Shown here in pieces: positions 10,729-22,016 of a DNA stretch of 64,000 bases. The position numbers and the translations under genes are program-made. Source of the DNA: Symbiodinium natans (taxonomy: Eukaryota > Sar > Dinophyceae > Suessiales > Symbiodiniaceae); NCBI GenBank assembly GCA_905221605.1, contig CAJNDS010002091.1:824501-888500 (forward strand). Direction: 5' to 3'. Each line of letters opens with the position of its first letter. Within the stretch, counting starts at the first letter, position 1. Below the pieces are notes generated by a model. That model was not told the origin of the DNA, searched no databases, and worked only from the letters and a program-made list of their open reading frames with translations.

Positions 10729-11173
10729 CTTCTCATCTAGTCCCTATTTCGGGTTTAGGGTTTAGGGTTTAGGGTTTTGGGTTTTGGGTTTTGGGTTTAC
10801 GGTTTAGGGACCCCAAACCCCATACCCTAGACCCTAAACCCAAAGACCCCAGACTCTAACCCTTTCTTAAACCCTCAAGCGATCCCTATGAAAGACTTCT
10901 ACCACCAGGAGAAGTGGAACATCGTAACAGCACGGTTTCAAAATCGAAGCAGAGTTTGGGGTTTGGGGCTTAGACCCTACTTGGAGGTTCATTGTCCTCG
11001 CTAAACCAGTTGCAACTGCAGTTAGAGCCCAATTCTAAGCGTATTCGGGCTCGTAAGGGGCTTCCGAGAGGGTAATGCGCACCCGAAACCCTGAACCCTC
11101 AACCCTAAACCCTGAACCCTAAACCCTAAATCCTAAACCCTAAACCCTAAACCCTAAACCCAGTAAGTACCAC

Positions 11174-11232
11174 CTCTGAGGCATCAGTCGTGGATCGCGG
11201 GCGGGATACAGCGTGCCAAGGGATCCATCCAC
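11174..11232 (-). CDS. Candidate exon
   Basis: After GATCAG, reads VDGSLGTLYPARDPRLMPQ and ends AG|GTGGTA. Confidence 0.52.
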
Positions 11233-11464
11233 CTGATCGGGGCTTAGCGTTTGGAGGGTTTCAGTTTTGGGGGGAGTGAAGTAGGGTTTAGGGTTTAGGG
11301 TTTGGGGTTTAGGGTTTAGGGTTTAGCGTTTGCGATTTAGGGTTGTGTATGTACTCTTACCCAAACCCCCATAAACTACCCCCAAGACTTCGGGGGGGGG
11401 GGGGGGGGGGGGGCTAGGCGCGAGCCTGCTGTCAACAGCTTCGGGCCCGCCCCAAGGCTTTAGT

Positions 11465-11566
11465 CTTAGTTGTCCAGTACCTAGGGGTTTTAAAGGTTAA
11501 CCTTTGGGATTATAAGGGGAATATATTACCCCAAAAAGGTCAAAGGTTACCTACTCTACTACCAAG
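11465..11566. mobile_element. Family A short inverted-repeat element, copy 2
   Basis: 102 bp, nearly identical to the copy at 6338. Flanked by TAGT on both sides, a second independent 4-bp target duplication. Confidence 0.85.
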
Positions 11567-12411
11567 TAGTACAATAAAGGCCCACGAGGCTTGAACCCTG
11601 AACCCCTGAACCCTACATTTGGGGTAGAGAGGTCAATGCCTCACCGGACTTCGGAATCTCATGATGTCTTGAAAATGGGGTAATATAGTACGAAACCAAA
11701 ACTATCCCACAGAGCAAACAGCTTTAAGCACTTGAAACCCTGAATCCTAACCCCAAGCCCTCAACCCCAAGCCCCAAGCCCGACAGCCCAGAAATCCTAA
11801 ATCCTAAACCCCAAAACCTAAATCCTAAGCTCCAAGCCCAACAACCCGGAAACGTGAAGCAGTAACTCCACCTTTTATGTCCCGAGACACCCTATACAAC
11901 CCCAGGGACCCCAAACCCCGCAAAACCCTAGAAACCCTAAACCCTAAAACTTTAGGGCTTTCAGGTTTAGGGTTTCGGGTTTAGGGCCACCCTAAACTTC
12001 AAAGCCTCCTATAGTCCCTTAAGGGTTTAGAACTCACAAAGCATCCCTAAGAGCTGTAAGACCCCCTTAAAACCTTATGCCTTGATCCCCACACACAGCG
12101 CCTTCTCCACAGCTGCCGCTACGCCCACGATGTTGGGGTCGGTTCCTGAGCTACCCTAGGCTCCGCACCCCGGAACCCCAAACTCTAAAGTCCTTAAACC
12201 CTGGAACCTAAAACCCCCCCGTGAAAGCTTTGGAATCCTAAGCCCTGAGCCCCCTACAGCCTTAGCCCCTACTTGGAGGCTCATGCTAAACCATAGAAAC
12301 CTAGAACCCCTAAGCCCTAGAACCCTAAAGCCCTGGAACCCAACAACCCCAACCTCAAACCACTCAAACCCAAAACTCTAAACCCCAAAACCCTACATCC
12401 CTCCCCCAAAC

Positions 12412-12467
12412 CCCCTGAACTGCCATCCCGGTGTCCCAGACATGTGTGCGAGATGACACCCTCAGTT
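12412..12467 (-). CDS. Short candidate exon
   Basis: After CCCTTCAG, reads TEGVISHTCLGHRDGSSG and ends G|GTTTGGGG. Confidence 0.4.
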
Positions 12468-12595
12468 CTGAAGGGTTTAGGGTTTAGGGTTTAGGGTTTA
12501 GGGTTTAGGGTTTAGGGTTTAGGGTTTAGGGTTTAGGAGTTTAGGGATCAATTCCTGTCCTGAGGGAACCCTAAACCCCTCCAGCCGCAAGCCCA

Positions 12596-12743
12596 CTTGG
12601 AGGTTCATGGTACTTATTGACCCATTTGTTGCTGTACTTAGAACCCAGCTCTAAGCACTTTGCGGTACTTGCGGGGCTTTATATGATCGGTGGCACTATA
12701 TAAGTGCACATTCTTTGGGTTACAAGTACCCTGAACCTCCAAG
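12596..12743. mobile_element. Family D element
   Basis: CTTGGAGGTTCATGGTACTT at one end and AAGTACCCTGAACCTCCAAG at the other, imperfect inverse of each other. Confidence 0.78.
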
Positions 12744-13382
12744 TAAACATCAAGTAAACCCTGGACCCTAATCCGAGCATCTGTGTACTTAATACCTCCA
12801 CATTTAAAGAAAATTTTCTCGTCGAGAAGCCCGCCGGAAGACTACTTTCCATTGCGGGGGTTTTCGCATCAGGAAATACCAGCACATTTAAAGAAATCTT
12901 TTTCCGGGGGGGTGGGGGGGCTCAAACATCTGTCGGCAGGCTTCTTTTTGCTGCTTGCTGAGCTACAGCACCTCAGGGATCTGCAGCCTGCATTCCTATA
13001 CATTGCCGTGGTCTGATTATTGCCGCGCCCTGCCTTTCTTATTGCGGTGGGGGTGCAGGGTCGGGGGGGGGGGGGGGCGGGGCCCAACTAAACAGATGCT
13101 CGGATTAAATCTAAACATCTCAAGCCTGAGCCCCTAAACCCTGATCCCAAAACCCGAAACTTTAGAGCCCATGCCCTGAAACCTCCAAAACCCTCCATCC
13201 CCACTTTCTGTTCTGGCTGACAAGCGGCAGCCCAGGCGGCAGCCTCCGAAAATTGTTGGGGGTCTAAAACCCTACGGCCCTCATAAACACCCTATACCCC
13301 AAGGACTACACTCTATACCTTCCCCCCCCTCCCCCAGCCACTAAAAAAACAAAAGGAGTAATTCGGCCGGGCATCCAAAAAC

Positions 13383-13436
13383 CTTCTGCAGGTCGCTCAG
13401 CAGGGTGTCCGCCTCCCAGAATTTCGGCATGCACTC
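13383..13436 (-). CDS. Candidate exon
   Basis: After GCGCCCAG, 18 codons in phase 0: ECMPKFWEADTLLSDLQK, then a GTTTTT donor. Last member of a run of exons from 17141 that are all phase-compatible. Confidence 0.58.
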
Positions 13437-13725
13437 CTGGGCGCACCCAGAGAGAGACCGGGTTTCGGGTTTCGGGTTTAGGGTTTAGGGTCTGGGGTTT
13501 GGGATTTGGGGTTTGGGGTTTAGGGTTTAGGGTTTGCGGTTTAGGGTCTGGGGTTTAGAGTTTAGGGTTTTGGGTTTGGGGGATTCAGGGGTTCAGCGAC
13601 TAGGTGCTTTTTGGGGTTTAGGGTTTAGGGTTTAGGGTTTAGGCTGTTTTGAGCTTGGGGTTCCGGAATTTAGGGTTCGGCTTGACGCGTCATGGGTTTC
13701 GGGATCCGGGTGGTGCTGCTCCACC

Positions 13726-14044
13726 TAAACCCTAAACCCTAAACCCTAAACCCTAAACCCTAAACCCTAAACCCTAAACCCTAAACCCTAAACCCTAAAC
13801 CCTAAACCCTAAACCCTGAAGCTTCGGGTTGAGGGTTTATGGGGTGTGGGGTTGAGGGCTTAGAGCTAGGGTTTAGGGTTTAGGGAATAGGTTTAAGGGT
13901 TTAGGCTTTAGTTTAGGGTTTAGGGTTTAGGGTTTAGGGTTTAGGGTTTAGGGTTTAGGGTTTAGGGTTTAGGGTTTAGGGTTTAGGGTTTAGGGTTTAG
14001 GGTTTAGGGTTTAGGGTTTAGGGTTTAGGGTTTAGGGTTTAGGG
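13726..14044. repeat. Opposed telomeric arrays (CCCTAAA then TTTAGGG)
   Basis: CCCTAAA at about 13730-13816, about 100 bp of degenerate spacer, then TTTAGGG at 13915-14044 with about 18 perfect units. No exon is seen between them. Confidence 0.9.
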
Positions 14045-14423
14045 TGGATGGGGGGGGGCCACCAGGGATGATTGAGGGCTGGTTAAGCTTCAGGGCTTTT
14101 GGCCTTCGGGTGTTTTTGCCAGGCTTTTGTCTTGGAGGTCTTGGGAGTTTTCGGCGTAGGGTTTTCAGGATTTTTTGCGGATCTAGGGCACCAGGATTCT
14201 CAAAAAACTTCTCGAAATCGATGTAACAAGTTTTTAGGGTTTAGGGTTTAGGGTTTGGGGTTTAGGGTTTAGGGTTTAGGGTCCTTTAATAAGGAAGAAT
14301 AATTTTTCGGGGTTCTTAAGCAATTAGTAACCCTAAGCCCTAAACCCTAATCAAACCCTAAACCCCTAAACCCTAAATCCTAAACCCTAAGCCCTAAACC
14401 CTACACTCCAAAACGCCCTAAAC

Positions 14424-14522
14424 CTCATCTTTGTCGGCCGGAGAGTCGGCGACCTCAAGCGGCACTTTGGACTCCGGACGCACTGCGTCCTCCAGGTGGA
14501 TGAGGTCCAGGGTCGCTCCCTC
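14424..14522 (-). CDS. Candidate exon ending at a telomeric donor
   Basis: After GGAACAG, 33 codons in phase 0: EGATLDLIHLEDAVRPESK then VPLEVADSPADKDE, ending GAG|GTTTAGGG. The plus strand is also fully open here (VGDLKRHFGLRTHCVLQVDE), so the strand is judged from neighbours. Confidence 0.55.
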
Positions 14523-14536
14523 CTGTTCCCGTTTGT

Positions 14537-14648
14537 AGGGTTTAGGGTTTAGGGTTTAGGGTTTAGGGTTTAGGGTTTAGGGTTTAGGGTTTAGGGTTTA
14601 GGGTTTAGGGTTTAGGGTTTAGGGTTTAGGGTTTAGGGTTTAGGGTTT
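14537..14648. repeat. TTTAGGG array
   Basis: About 16 perfect units directly upstream (minus-strand sense) of the exon at 14522. Confidence 0.92.
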
Positions 14649-14966
14649 ACCTGGATCCTCGGGCTCCTGCTGAATTTCAGCCTTTAGGATACAAGTAGCC
14701 TTTTGTGCATGGGGGGGCATTATTTTTGGTTCTGGTACTTTGGGAGTGTCTGAGCATTTTCTTTCGAGAAACGAGAGCTTAGTCTTCCTGTGGGAGACAC
14801 GGTTGATGCCATTCGTTACTGTCGCGGCTCGAAACTTTTACATCCCTGACTCGTGGAGGGAAAGACCGTGGCTTCGCAAAGCGGCGTGCATAACACTGCT
14901 GCATGCATCGTTCAGTTGCGGGTGCATTTGACCTCATGGGACTGCGCACATGCAAGCCAGACCTGT

Positions 14967-15035
14967 TTTACATGAAAAACCTGTAAACCGAATGTGGAAA
15001 GAACACCCCTGTAAACTACGGGTTTTTCATGTAAA
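14967..15035. repeat. Perfect 15-bp inverted repeat
   Basis: TTTACATGAAAAACC at 14967-14981 and GGTTTTTCATGTAAA at 15021-15035. Confidence 0.85.
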
Positions 15036-15108
15036 GCGGTGGGAATTACAGGACTTTCGTGTAAATGTATGTCAGTCTGTTTTTCTTGGAAAAATGGGAG
15101 GCGTATTT

Positions 15109-15157
15109 GGCCGCTCCAGCGGCGTATTTGGCCGCTCCAGCGGCGAATTTTGGGGTT
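15109..15157. repeat. 21-bp tandem repeat
   Basis: Two exact copies of a unit beginning GGCGTATTTGGCCGC, then a partial third. It lies in a TTTAGGG-poor island (14650-15620). Confidence 0.85.
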
Positions 15158-15766
15158 CGCCCGCCGGCAGCCTGCCCAAGCTCCGGAACATGCGCAGTTT
15201 CGCTAGCAACCTTACTATTCGTTAACCCTCACCGTGAGACATGAACTACTCCGGGAGCACGATGAAGACGATCGAGAGCTCGGCTGTTTCGGTGCCTTCT
15301 GAGCCCATGCCCTAACCCTGTAAGTCACCCTATCTAGACTCGAGACAGGGATGGTCCACTCAGGCTGAGTGCATCTGAGTGTTGTGTGATCACCGAAAGA
15401 CTGGTACAGACAAAATAACCCTCTATCGGATGTAACTCCCTATGCTCAAAAAACCGTATAGCTCTGTCACTACGTATAGATTCGAAACACTACATATTGA
15501 TTCCAAACCATGCCTCCTAATGATAATTCTCCGAAACCCGCAGAGGCAACTTTTGAGTGCAGAGGCAACAATTTCCGACTTCCGAGCCGGCGGCAAAAAT
15601 AGAGCACACACGAGGTTTCAGGTAGGGTTTAGGGTTTAGGGTTTAGGGTTGAGCAAGCCTTAAGCATGGAAACCTTAAGCCCCCCCCCCCCAAGAAATGC
15701 AAAAAAAAAAAAAACTCAACCTTAAACCGAAATCCCTCCCCCGGCGCACATCCCCAAACCCTAAAC

Positions 15767-15866
15767 CCCCTCCTCCGCATCCCGCAGGTTCTCTGGGAGG
15801 GTGATCATGACGGTCAGAGCCCGGCATAGGACCTGAGCCGATCCTACGATTGAGCTCGGCCGCTTG
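15767..15866 (-). CDS. Two candidate mini-exons with a 40-nt intron
   Basis: The exon at 15866-15833 reads QAAELNRRIGS and ends at G|GTCC. After CCCAG, the exon at 15792-15767 (ENLRDAEEG) joins in phase and ends at GGG|GTTTAGG. The 40-nt intron is very short; reading straight through is the alternative. Confidence 0.45.
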
Positions 15867-16269
15867 CTTCAAGGGATTCCCCTAAACCCTAAACCCTAAA
15901 CCCTAAACCCTTAACCCTAAACCCTAAACCCTAATCCCTAAACCCTAATTCCTAAACCCTAAACCCTAAACCCTAAACCCTAAACCCTAAACCCTAAACC
16001 GAACATCAGGGGAGTCATACTCGGACCCCTGAGGATGCACCCCCTGAGAGGTTTCTTTTCATGGGGTCCCCTTATATTCCCCTCTTAGAGGATCTTTAAA
16101 AAGGGTCCCCAAACCCAAGGGTACAACCTTAGGGGTCCAAGGTAGAATTTGACAACCCGAAACTGGCCCTGAATCACAACTGACAACCCTGAAGCCTCAA
16201 CCCTATAAACCCTAAACCCTAATTAACCCTAAACCCTGATCCCAGACATCCGGAGGTGAACCTAACTTC

Positions 16270-16370
16270 AGAACCTAGGAATAAAAGGGTACCCTTTCTG
16301 GTTCTAAGTGGATTATGAGGGAACCCCAACCCTAAACAAACGAAATAGGGGCCCACTCCGGGTTCCTAGT
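16270..16370. mobile_element. Family B element
   Basis: Shares AACCTAGGAATAAAAGGGTA, GGGAACCCCAACCCTAAA and the end CTCCGGGTTCCTAGTA with other copies. Confidence 0.7.
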
Positions 16371-16569
16371 AGAGATTGGAGTGCGTTCTCCTGCTGCCTA
16401 CCTCTGAGAAGTATGGCACCGTTCGCTGGGATGACAGGTTGCGGGGTTGGGATGAAAAAGTTATGGGGTTTACGGTTTAGGTCTTCTTGGGTCTACAAAT
16501 GAGGGCTTAGGGAGTAGAAGCCTTAAACCCGAACCCTAAACCCTAAACCCTAAACCCTAAACCCTAAAC

Positions 16570-16647
16570 CCTGCACATCCTGAACATGCCGGAAACGCCG
16601 TGTGCTCGTCCCACTGCGAGTTGGGGATCCGCTGGTCGTACGAAAAC
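16570..16647 (-). CDS. Candidate exon ending at a telomeric donor
   Basis: After GTCCCTGCAG, 26 codons in phase 0: VFVRPADPQLAVGRAHGVSG then MFRMCR, ending AGG|GTTTAGGG. The plus strand is open too (ELGIRWSYENLQGHFFLM, then GTATGG), so the strand is not certain. Confidence 0.52.
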
Positions 16648-16676
16648 CTGCAGGGACACTTCTTCCTTATGGTATG

Positions 16677-16836
16677 GTTTAGGGTTTAGGGTTTAGGGTT
16701 TAGGGCTTAGGGCTTAGGGCTTAGGGCTTAGGGCTTAGGGCTTAGGGTTTAGGGTTTAGGGTTTAGGGTTTAGGGTTTAGGGTTTAGGGTTTAGGGTTTA
16801 GGGTTTAGGGTTTAGGGCTTAGGGCTTAGGGCTTAG
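16677..16836. repeat. TTTAGGG array with CTTAGGG variant blocks
   Basis: Blocks of six and three identical CTTAGGG units lie within canonical units, showing local copying of a variant. Confidence 0.92.
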
Positions 16837-16943
16837 GGTTTTAAGAATTAAAACAGGCACTTCTTCCTGTGGATGTTTGTTAAAATTTAAACGGGGAGTT
16901 CTTCTTGTGGATCAGTTGTAAAAAAAATCTAGACGGGGCATCG

Positions 16944-17049
16944 TGACTACAGTAGCCACATTCTGAAAGGGCACCCTTGTTGGGGTTGGTTCCTCGATAC
17001 GGGAACCTTGAACCAAAAAAAAAAGTAAAGGGTACTACTGGGCTACCTA
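16944..17049. mobile_element. Family C element
   Basis: Ends TACTACTGGGCTACCTAG. The interior has GGGCACCCTTGTTGGGGTTGG and GGGAACC, shared with the other copies. Confidence 0.6.
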
Positions 17050-17093
17050 GCTGTTCAACCAAGAAGCACGTAGAGGCCTAGGCCGTATCCGAC

Positions 17094-17141
17094 ACGCCCC
17101 TTGCAGATGATCGACCGCGCGTGGCCGCACGAAGCCTGATT
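17094..17141 (-). CDS. Candidate exon
   Basis: After CTTTGCAG, reads NQASCGHARSIICKGR and ends CGT|GTCGGA in phase 0. Confidence 0.5.
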
Positions 17142-18050
17142 CTGCAAAGCCCCAAGCCCTAAAGCCCCAAACCCTGAAGCCCTAAACTCTAAACCAAACC
17201 CTAAACCCTAAACCCTGAACCCTGAAACCCCAAACCCTACCCCGGAAACCCCGAACCCGATAGAACCCCAACTAAGGAGACAAGCCGGTAGAACCAAAAG
17301 AGGATAAGGAGCTTCTATGTCCCAGAAAGGGATGTTAATCTTAAAGGCTTTACCTAACTCAGCACCAAAGCGCTAGACCCCAGACCCCAAAGCCCGAACT
17401 TGGACCAACGCCCACAACATCTTGAAAAAACTTCCTCAAGCCAAAGCCTGAACCCTAAACCCTAAACCCTAAACCCTAACCCTAAACCCTAAACCCTAAA
17501 CCCTAAACCCTAAACCCTAAACCCTAGACCCTAGACCCTAGACCCTAAACCCTAAACCCTGAACCTAAACTAAAGCCTCAAGATCCTGAAAAAGCTTCCC
17601 AAGCCGGACTCCTCAACTGCTCCCGGCCGGGGTTGGGGCTTAGGGTTTAGGCCTTTGGGTTGGTTTAGGTAAACCCTACACCCTAGATCATAAAGCGGGT
17701 GGTTTAGGGTACCTATAGGGTACTGAGGGTTTATAGGGTATCTGAATAGGGCGGTAGCACTGGTGTAAGGCTGAGGGTTCGGGGTTGTTAGGGCTTATGG
17801 CTCAGGATACCTGATTCCTGAGTTCCTCCTTCAGAGTCGGGGGCTCAGGGAGGAATATGCCCTGATTCCTCCCCAAAAAGCAGCCGTATTTTTTTTGGGT
17901 TCTATAGTAAGGCTTTAAGGAGGGGCCGCAGAGACACTAAAAATGATGGCCAGAACCAACCCAGGACAGCCTTGACAGGCTCGAAACGGCTCTATGAGTA
18001 AAACCCAAATAGGGTTTAGGGTCTAGGGTTTAGGGTTGTCTAGGGTTTAG

Positions 18051-18193
18051 GGTTTAGGGTTTAGGGTTTAGGGTTTAGGGTTTAGGGTTTAGGGTTTAGG
18101 GTTTAGGGTTTAGGGTTTAGGGGTTAGGGTTTAGGGTTTAGGGTTTAGGGTTTAGGGTTTAGGGTTTAGGGTTTAGGGTTTAGGGTTTAGGGT
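18051..18193. repeat. TTTAGGG array
   Basis: About 20 units; downstream boundary sequence for the exon at 18303-18205. Confidence 0.92.
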
Positions 18194-18204
18194 AAAGCCT
18201 AAAC

Positions 18205-18303
18205 CCTTCTTGCACCGGGCTGCTACATCCGTCGGGCCACACTTGCGAACGCAAAGAGTGCGGGTTAGGTCGATGAGCTTTGCGATGAGCCTCTTCTTGT
18301 CAC
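18205..18303 (-). CDS. Candidate exon between two telomeric tracts
   Basis: After CCCTGAG, 32 codons: DKKRLIAKLIDLTRTLCVR then KCGPTDVAARCKK, ending G|GTTTAGG. Both flanks are telomere-like repeats with essentially no other intron sequence. Lys/Arg-rich and well formed. Confidence 0.62.
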
Positions 18304-18994
18304 CTCAGGGTTTAGGGTTTAGGGTTTAGGGTTTGGGGTTTAGGGTTTAGGGGTTTAGGGGTTTAGGGTTTAGGGTTTAGGGTTTAGGGTTTAGGGGTTT
18401 AGGGTTTAGGGGTTAGGGTAAAGAGTAAAGGGTAAAGGGTAAAAAACACCCTACCTGCGAGTACCGCGGAGGTTTGGGGTTTGGGGTTTAGGGTTTGGGG
18501 TTCCTAGCCCGGGATTTCAGCTTGTCGACACCTCTAGGGCTTGCTGGCTTCCAGTCGAGGAGTTGTCGGGTTTAGGGCGCTAAACCCTAAACCCTAAACC
18601 CTAAACCGTAAACCCTAAACCCTAAACCCCAAACCCTAAACCCTAAACCCTAAGCCCTAATTAGGGTCCCATAGTCCCTTCTTTAGGGCTTCTGAAGCCC
18701 TATGTGGGATAAAGGGCCTGATTAGGGCATTTTGAGGTTCTTACACCCCTCCCTTCCACCCCCTCGGTTCTTATGAACCGTGACGAACGCCAGCTAAAAA
18801 CCCCGAACCTGGCGTAATGGCTTATAAGTAATTGCAGCCATTGCTGTCATGGATGAGTTCGAACTACCCAGGCCCTCCAAGTAAACCCCTTCACCCGCAA
18901 ACCCTAAACCCGACACCCTAAACCCTAAACCCTAAACCCTAAACCCTAAACCCTAAACCCTAAACCCCAAACCCCTAAACCCTAAACCCTAAAC

Positions 18995-19087
18995 CGCAAA
19001 GCGGGCCTCCATGAGCTTCCGCCACGAGGTCTTGAAACTCCGAACGTCTCTCAGGTCGCACGCTGGCCCGCAGAGCTCTCTGCATGG
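18995..19087 (-). CDS. Candidate exon ending at a telomeric donor
   Basis: After ATCCTGAG, 31 codons in phase 0: PCRELCGPACDLRDVRSFK then TSWRKLMEARFA, ending GCG|GTTTAGGG. Another frame on the plus strand is open, but this one has acceptor and donor in place. Confidence 0.6.
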
Positions 19088-19328
19088 CTCAGGATCCCTC
19101 TGACTCAAAAGGGGGTTTGGGTTTCGGGATTAGGGTTTAGGGTTTAGGGTTTAGGGGACTCAAAGGCGTTTCAGGGGTCGGGTTTGAGGGCGGCGTTTCT
19201 GTGTCAGACCCCCCAGACCCTAACAAGAACCCTAAACCCCCCAAACTCCCCCCAAGAAAACCTTGACTATCTCTAACTCCTAAACCCCAACTCCTAAACC
19301 CTAAACCCTAAACCCTAAACTCCTAAAC

Positions 19329-19426
19329 CTCAAAGTCATGAAGATGTCAACTCTCCGGTGTGTGGCTTCCATGCTGCGCTTTTGTGACGCCTTTGCCTCT
19401 TCAGCCAAGAAAGCCGGGCTGCGGAG
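19329..19426 (-). CDS. Candidate exon ending at a telomeric donor
   Basis: After ACCCGAAG, 32 codons: LRSPAFLAEEAKASQKRSM then EATHRRVDIFMTL, ending AG|GTTTAGG. Confidence 0.6.
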
Positions 19427-19999
19427 CTTCGGGTTCGGGGGTTTAGGGTTTAGGGTTTGGGGTTCAGGGTTTAGGGTTTAGGGTTTAGGGTTTAGGGTTT
19501 AGGGTTTGAGGTTTAGGGTTTAGGGTTTTGGGACTGGGGTTTGGGGTGTAGGGCTTGGGGTTCAGGGTTTAGGGTTTGGTTTAGGGCTCGGGGGTTGGGG
19601 ACGTAGGGTTTCGTGGTGCCTACAGGCCTTAGGTTTGTCAACCTCCCGAAGCCAACTAAGCTCTATGATTCAGAAACTTCTGGAACCCCGAACTCCCTCA
19701 TGCCTGATTTACCTGCCTTGAAGTAGAAGCCTCGCAGCCCAAACTCCAAAACCCAAATGGTTTGGGTTTTTAAGGGGAATTGCAAATCCCATACCCCTAA
19801 ACCCCTAAACCCCCAAACGCTAAACCCCTAAAGCCCAAGCCCCAAACCCCTCGTGCGCGCTTGTGACAGCTTGCTTTGGCTCGAGGACGCAGGGCTGATG
19901 TTTTCAGGGGCTTTGGGATTTAGGGTTTGGGGTTTACGGTTTGGGGCTTCGGGTTTAGTGCTTGAGGTTTAGGGTTTAGGTTCAGGGCTTAGGGTTTAT

Positions 20000-20880
20000 G
20001 AGAACCACGTAAGCCCGATCGAGTATTGGGTACCTGCTTGTGCTTTTTTGGGTCAAGATGCTATAACAAAGAAGCCGGTGCAGGGTTGAAGAGCTGTAGG
20101 CCGTAAGGGTAGATGATGTCGCGTGGGTTATGTCTCTGATGGCTTTTGGGGTTTAGGGTTTAAGGCTTAGGGTCTACTATCCTCCCCTTAGAACCTTAAT
20201 ACAAATATTACTTTAAATACCCTGGTGGGTTTTATATGAACAAAAATTAAAAAATATTCCCCTGGAGGGTATCGTCTAGGGTTTGGGGTTTGGGTCTGGT
20301 CGTGGGTCTGGGCCTTACGATCAAGGCAAATCGTGTATCTCCCTGAGCATCCTCGTCCATCAGCAGCCTCCGCAACACCCTCTCCCACCAATAGCACCAC
20401 AGAGCCCAAAAGTACACAGAAAATGAAAAGAAAAAACACACACACATAGACTTATATAGACTAAAGGACACTTACACTATCCACACACCCACGCCCACAC
20501 CCACACCCACTCCCACCCCACTGCCAGAGCCACAACCACAACCACGAACGCATACACGCGCGCGCACGCGCACGCGCGTGTACGCACCCCAGCAAAAACT
20601 GAAGTCAAAAAAGCCTCAAGAAACCTAAAGCCCTGATTCAGGAACACAACGCCCCGAAAACCGTAATTGCTCTGGAACCCGCAACCTGAAACACAGAATA
20701 TCCGGGTAGTGAAGGTGGGGGGCTAGGCACTACCTAGAATAGGGTCCCTTATAATTATAATCATAATTGTCATTATTCATATCATTATTATTACTATTAT
20801 TATTATTGTTTCAAATATTATTATTATTGAAATAATAATACTTCTTCTTCTTATTATTATTATATATATATATAAGCCAG
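20000..20880. other. Microsatellite-rich stretch
   Basis: CA-rich tract (20440-20590), CG/CA alternation and the AT cluster; the open frames near 20188-20471 follow simple sequence and are not supported. Confidence 0.5.
20740..20874. repeat. AT-rich microsatellite cluster
   Basis: ATT and ATA triplets with a CTT stretch and a TATA tail; AT content is unlike the surroundings. Confidence 0.85.
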
Positions 20881-20890
20881 CTGACCACGC

Positions 20891-20939
20891 CTGATTGGGG
20901 CATCTCCACATCTACGTCGTACATGAGCGTGAACCTCCA
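20891..20939 (-). CDS. Candidate exon
   Basis: After GTGTCAAG, reads WRFTLMYDVDVEMPQS and ends at a GC donor, or continues VVSWLI in frame. The upstream codons (LHGVK) are also open, so the start is uncertain. Confidence 0.45.
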
Positions 20940-21968
20940 CTTGACACCGTGGAGTTGAGGGTTTAGGGTTTAGGGTTTGGGGTTTAGGGTTTAGGGTTTA
21001 GGGTTTAGGGTTTCGGGTTTCGGGTTTAAGTGGCGAAGACTTAGAAACAACCGACACGTCGTGGGAGGGTTTGGGACTTCGGGTTGTTGTGCTTCTTCTT
21101 ATTCTTCTTTTACATAGAACTTATACTTTGATTAAGAAATAGAGGGATCAGGGACGTTTGGGTTTGGGGGGGATAATATGATCATTCCTAATGTCATTTT
21201 ATCTCTCTTTTCTTGCACGGTTTCGGGTTTGGTGGCATGCTTTGAGGTTGTGGGGTTTGGGGGTTCGTTTCTTGTGGGGCTTGTCTCGGGCCCAAGGTAA
21301 GCCCTGCATGGGGGAGCCCTTACTTATAGAGCCCCCCAAGCCCTACACAAAGCCCGTCACGGGACCCAGACCCCGGGACCATGTAATACCCCTCCAAGAA
21401 GCTTCTCCTATCAAGCCCTCAGGGCTTAGGCTTTTGCTCAGCCACCCTAAACCCTAAACCCTAAACCCTAAGACCCAGGTTTGGGGTCTGGGTTTGGGAG
21501 TTTGGGGTTTGGGGGTTCGGGTGGTCCATCCTAAGCCTTACCCGTGTAAGGGGACACTGCTTTACAACAGGCCTCGCTGCCCAGTTCTTGGATACATTCT
21601 GGCTCGAAAAATCTGCGAGCCCATAGTATCATCCCTAAACCCCAAGACCTCATCACCCTCACCACCCTAATGCCCACATGTAGGGAAATCGCCCTGATCT
21701 CTAAACCCTAAACACCCTCATCCCTTAAACCGTAATCCCTGATGAGGAATCACTCTTAAACACTAAACCCGAAACCCTTATCACCATAATCACCCTAAAC
21801 CCAAATCACTCTAATCCCTAATCCCTAATCCCTAATCCCTAATCCCTAATCCCTAATCCCTGTTCCTAAACGCTAAACCCTAAACCCTAAACCCTAAACC
21901 TTAAACCCTAAACCCTAAACCCTAAACCCTAAACCCAAAGTAGAGAACCTGCCATGTGCAGTCCCAGG

Positions 21969-22016
21969 TCACTCCGACGGCCGAATCTCGACGACCGAGT
22001 TGGCCAAGGGAAGCCT
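21969..22016 (-). CDS. Candidate terminal exon
   Basis: After GAGTCGCAG, reads RLPLANSVVEIRPSE followed by TGA. Two other frames are open across the same spacer. Confidence 0.38.
   Translation of the reverse strand, partial: RLPLANSVVEIRPSE

Larger units (their letters stand above)
14650..15620. other. Unique island nearly free of telomeric units
   Basis: Contains the inverted repeat at 14967, the 21-bp tandem repeat and short open frames on both strands; no gene recognised. Confidence 0.5.

Noticed and set aside
18520..18569. Plus-strand mini-exon LVDTSRACWLPVEELS ending at GTTTAGGG
   Set aside because: Both strands are open over about 50 nt and the repeat orientation on the left does not fit; too short to decide.
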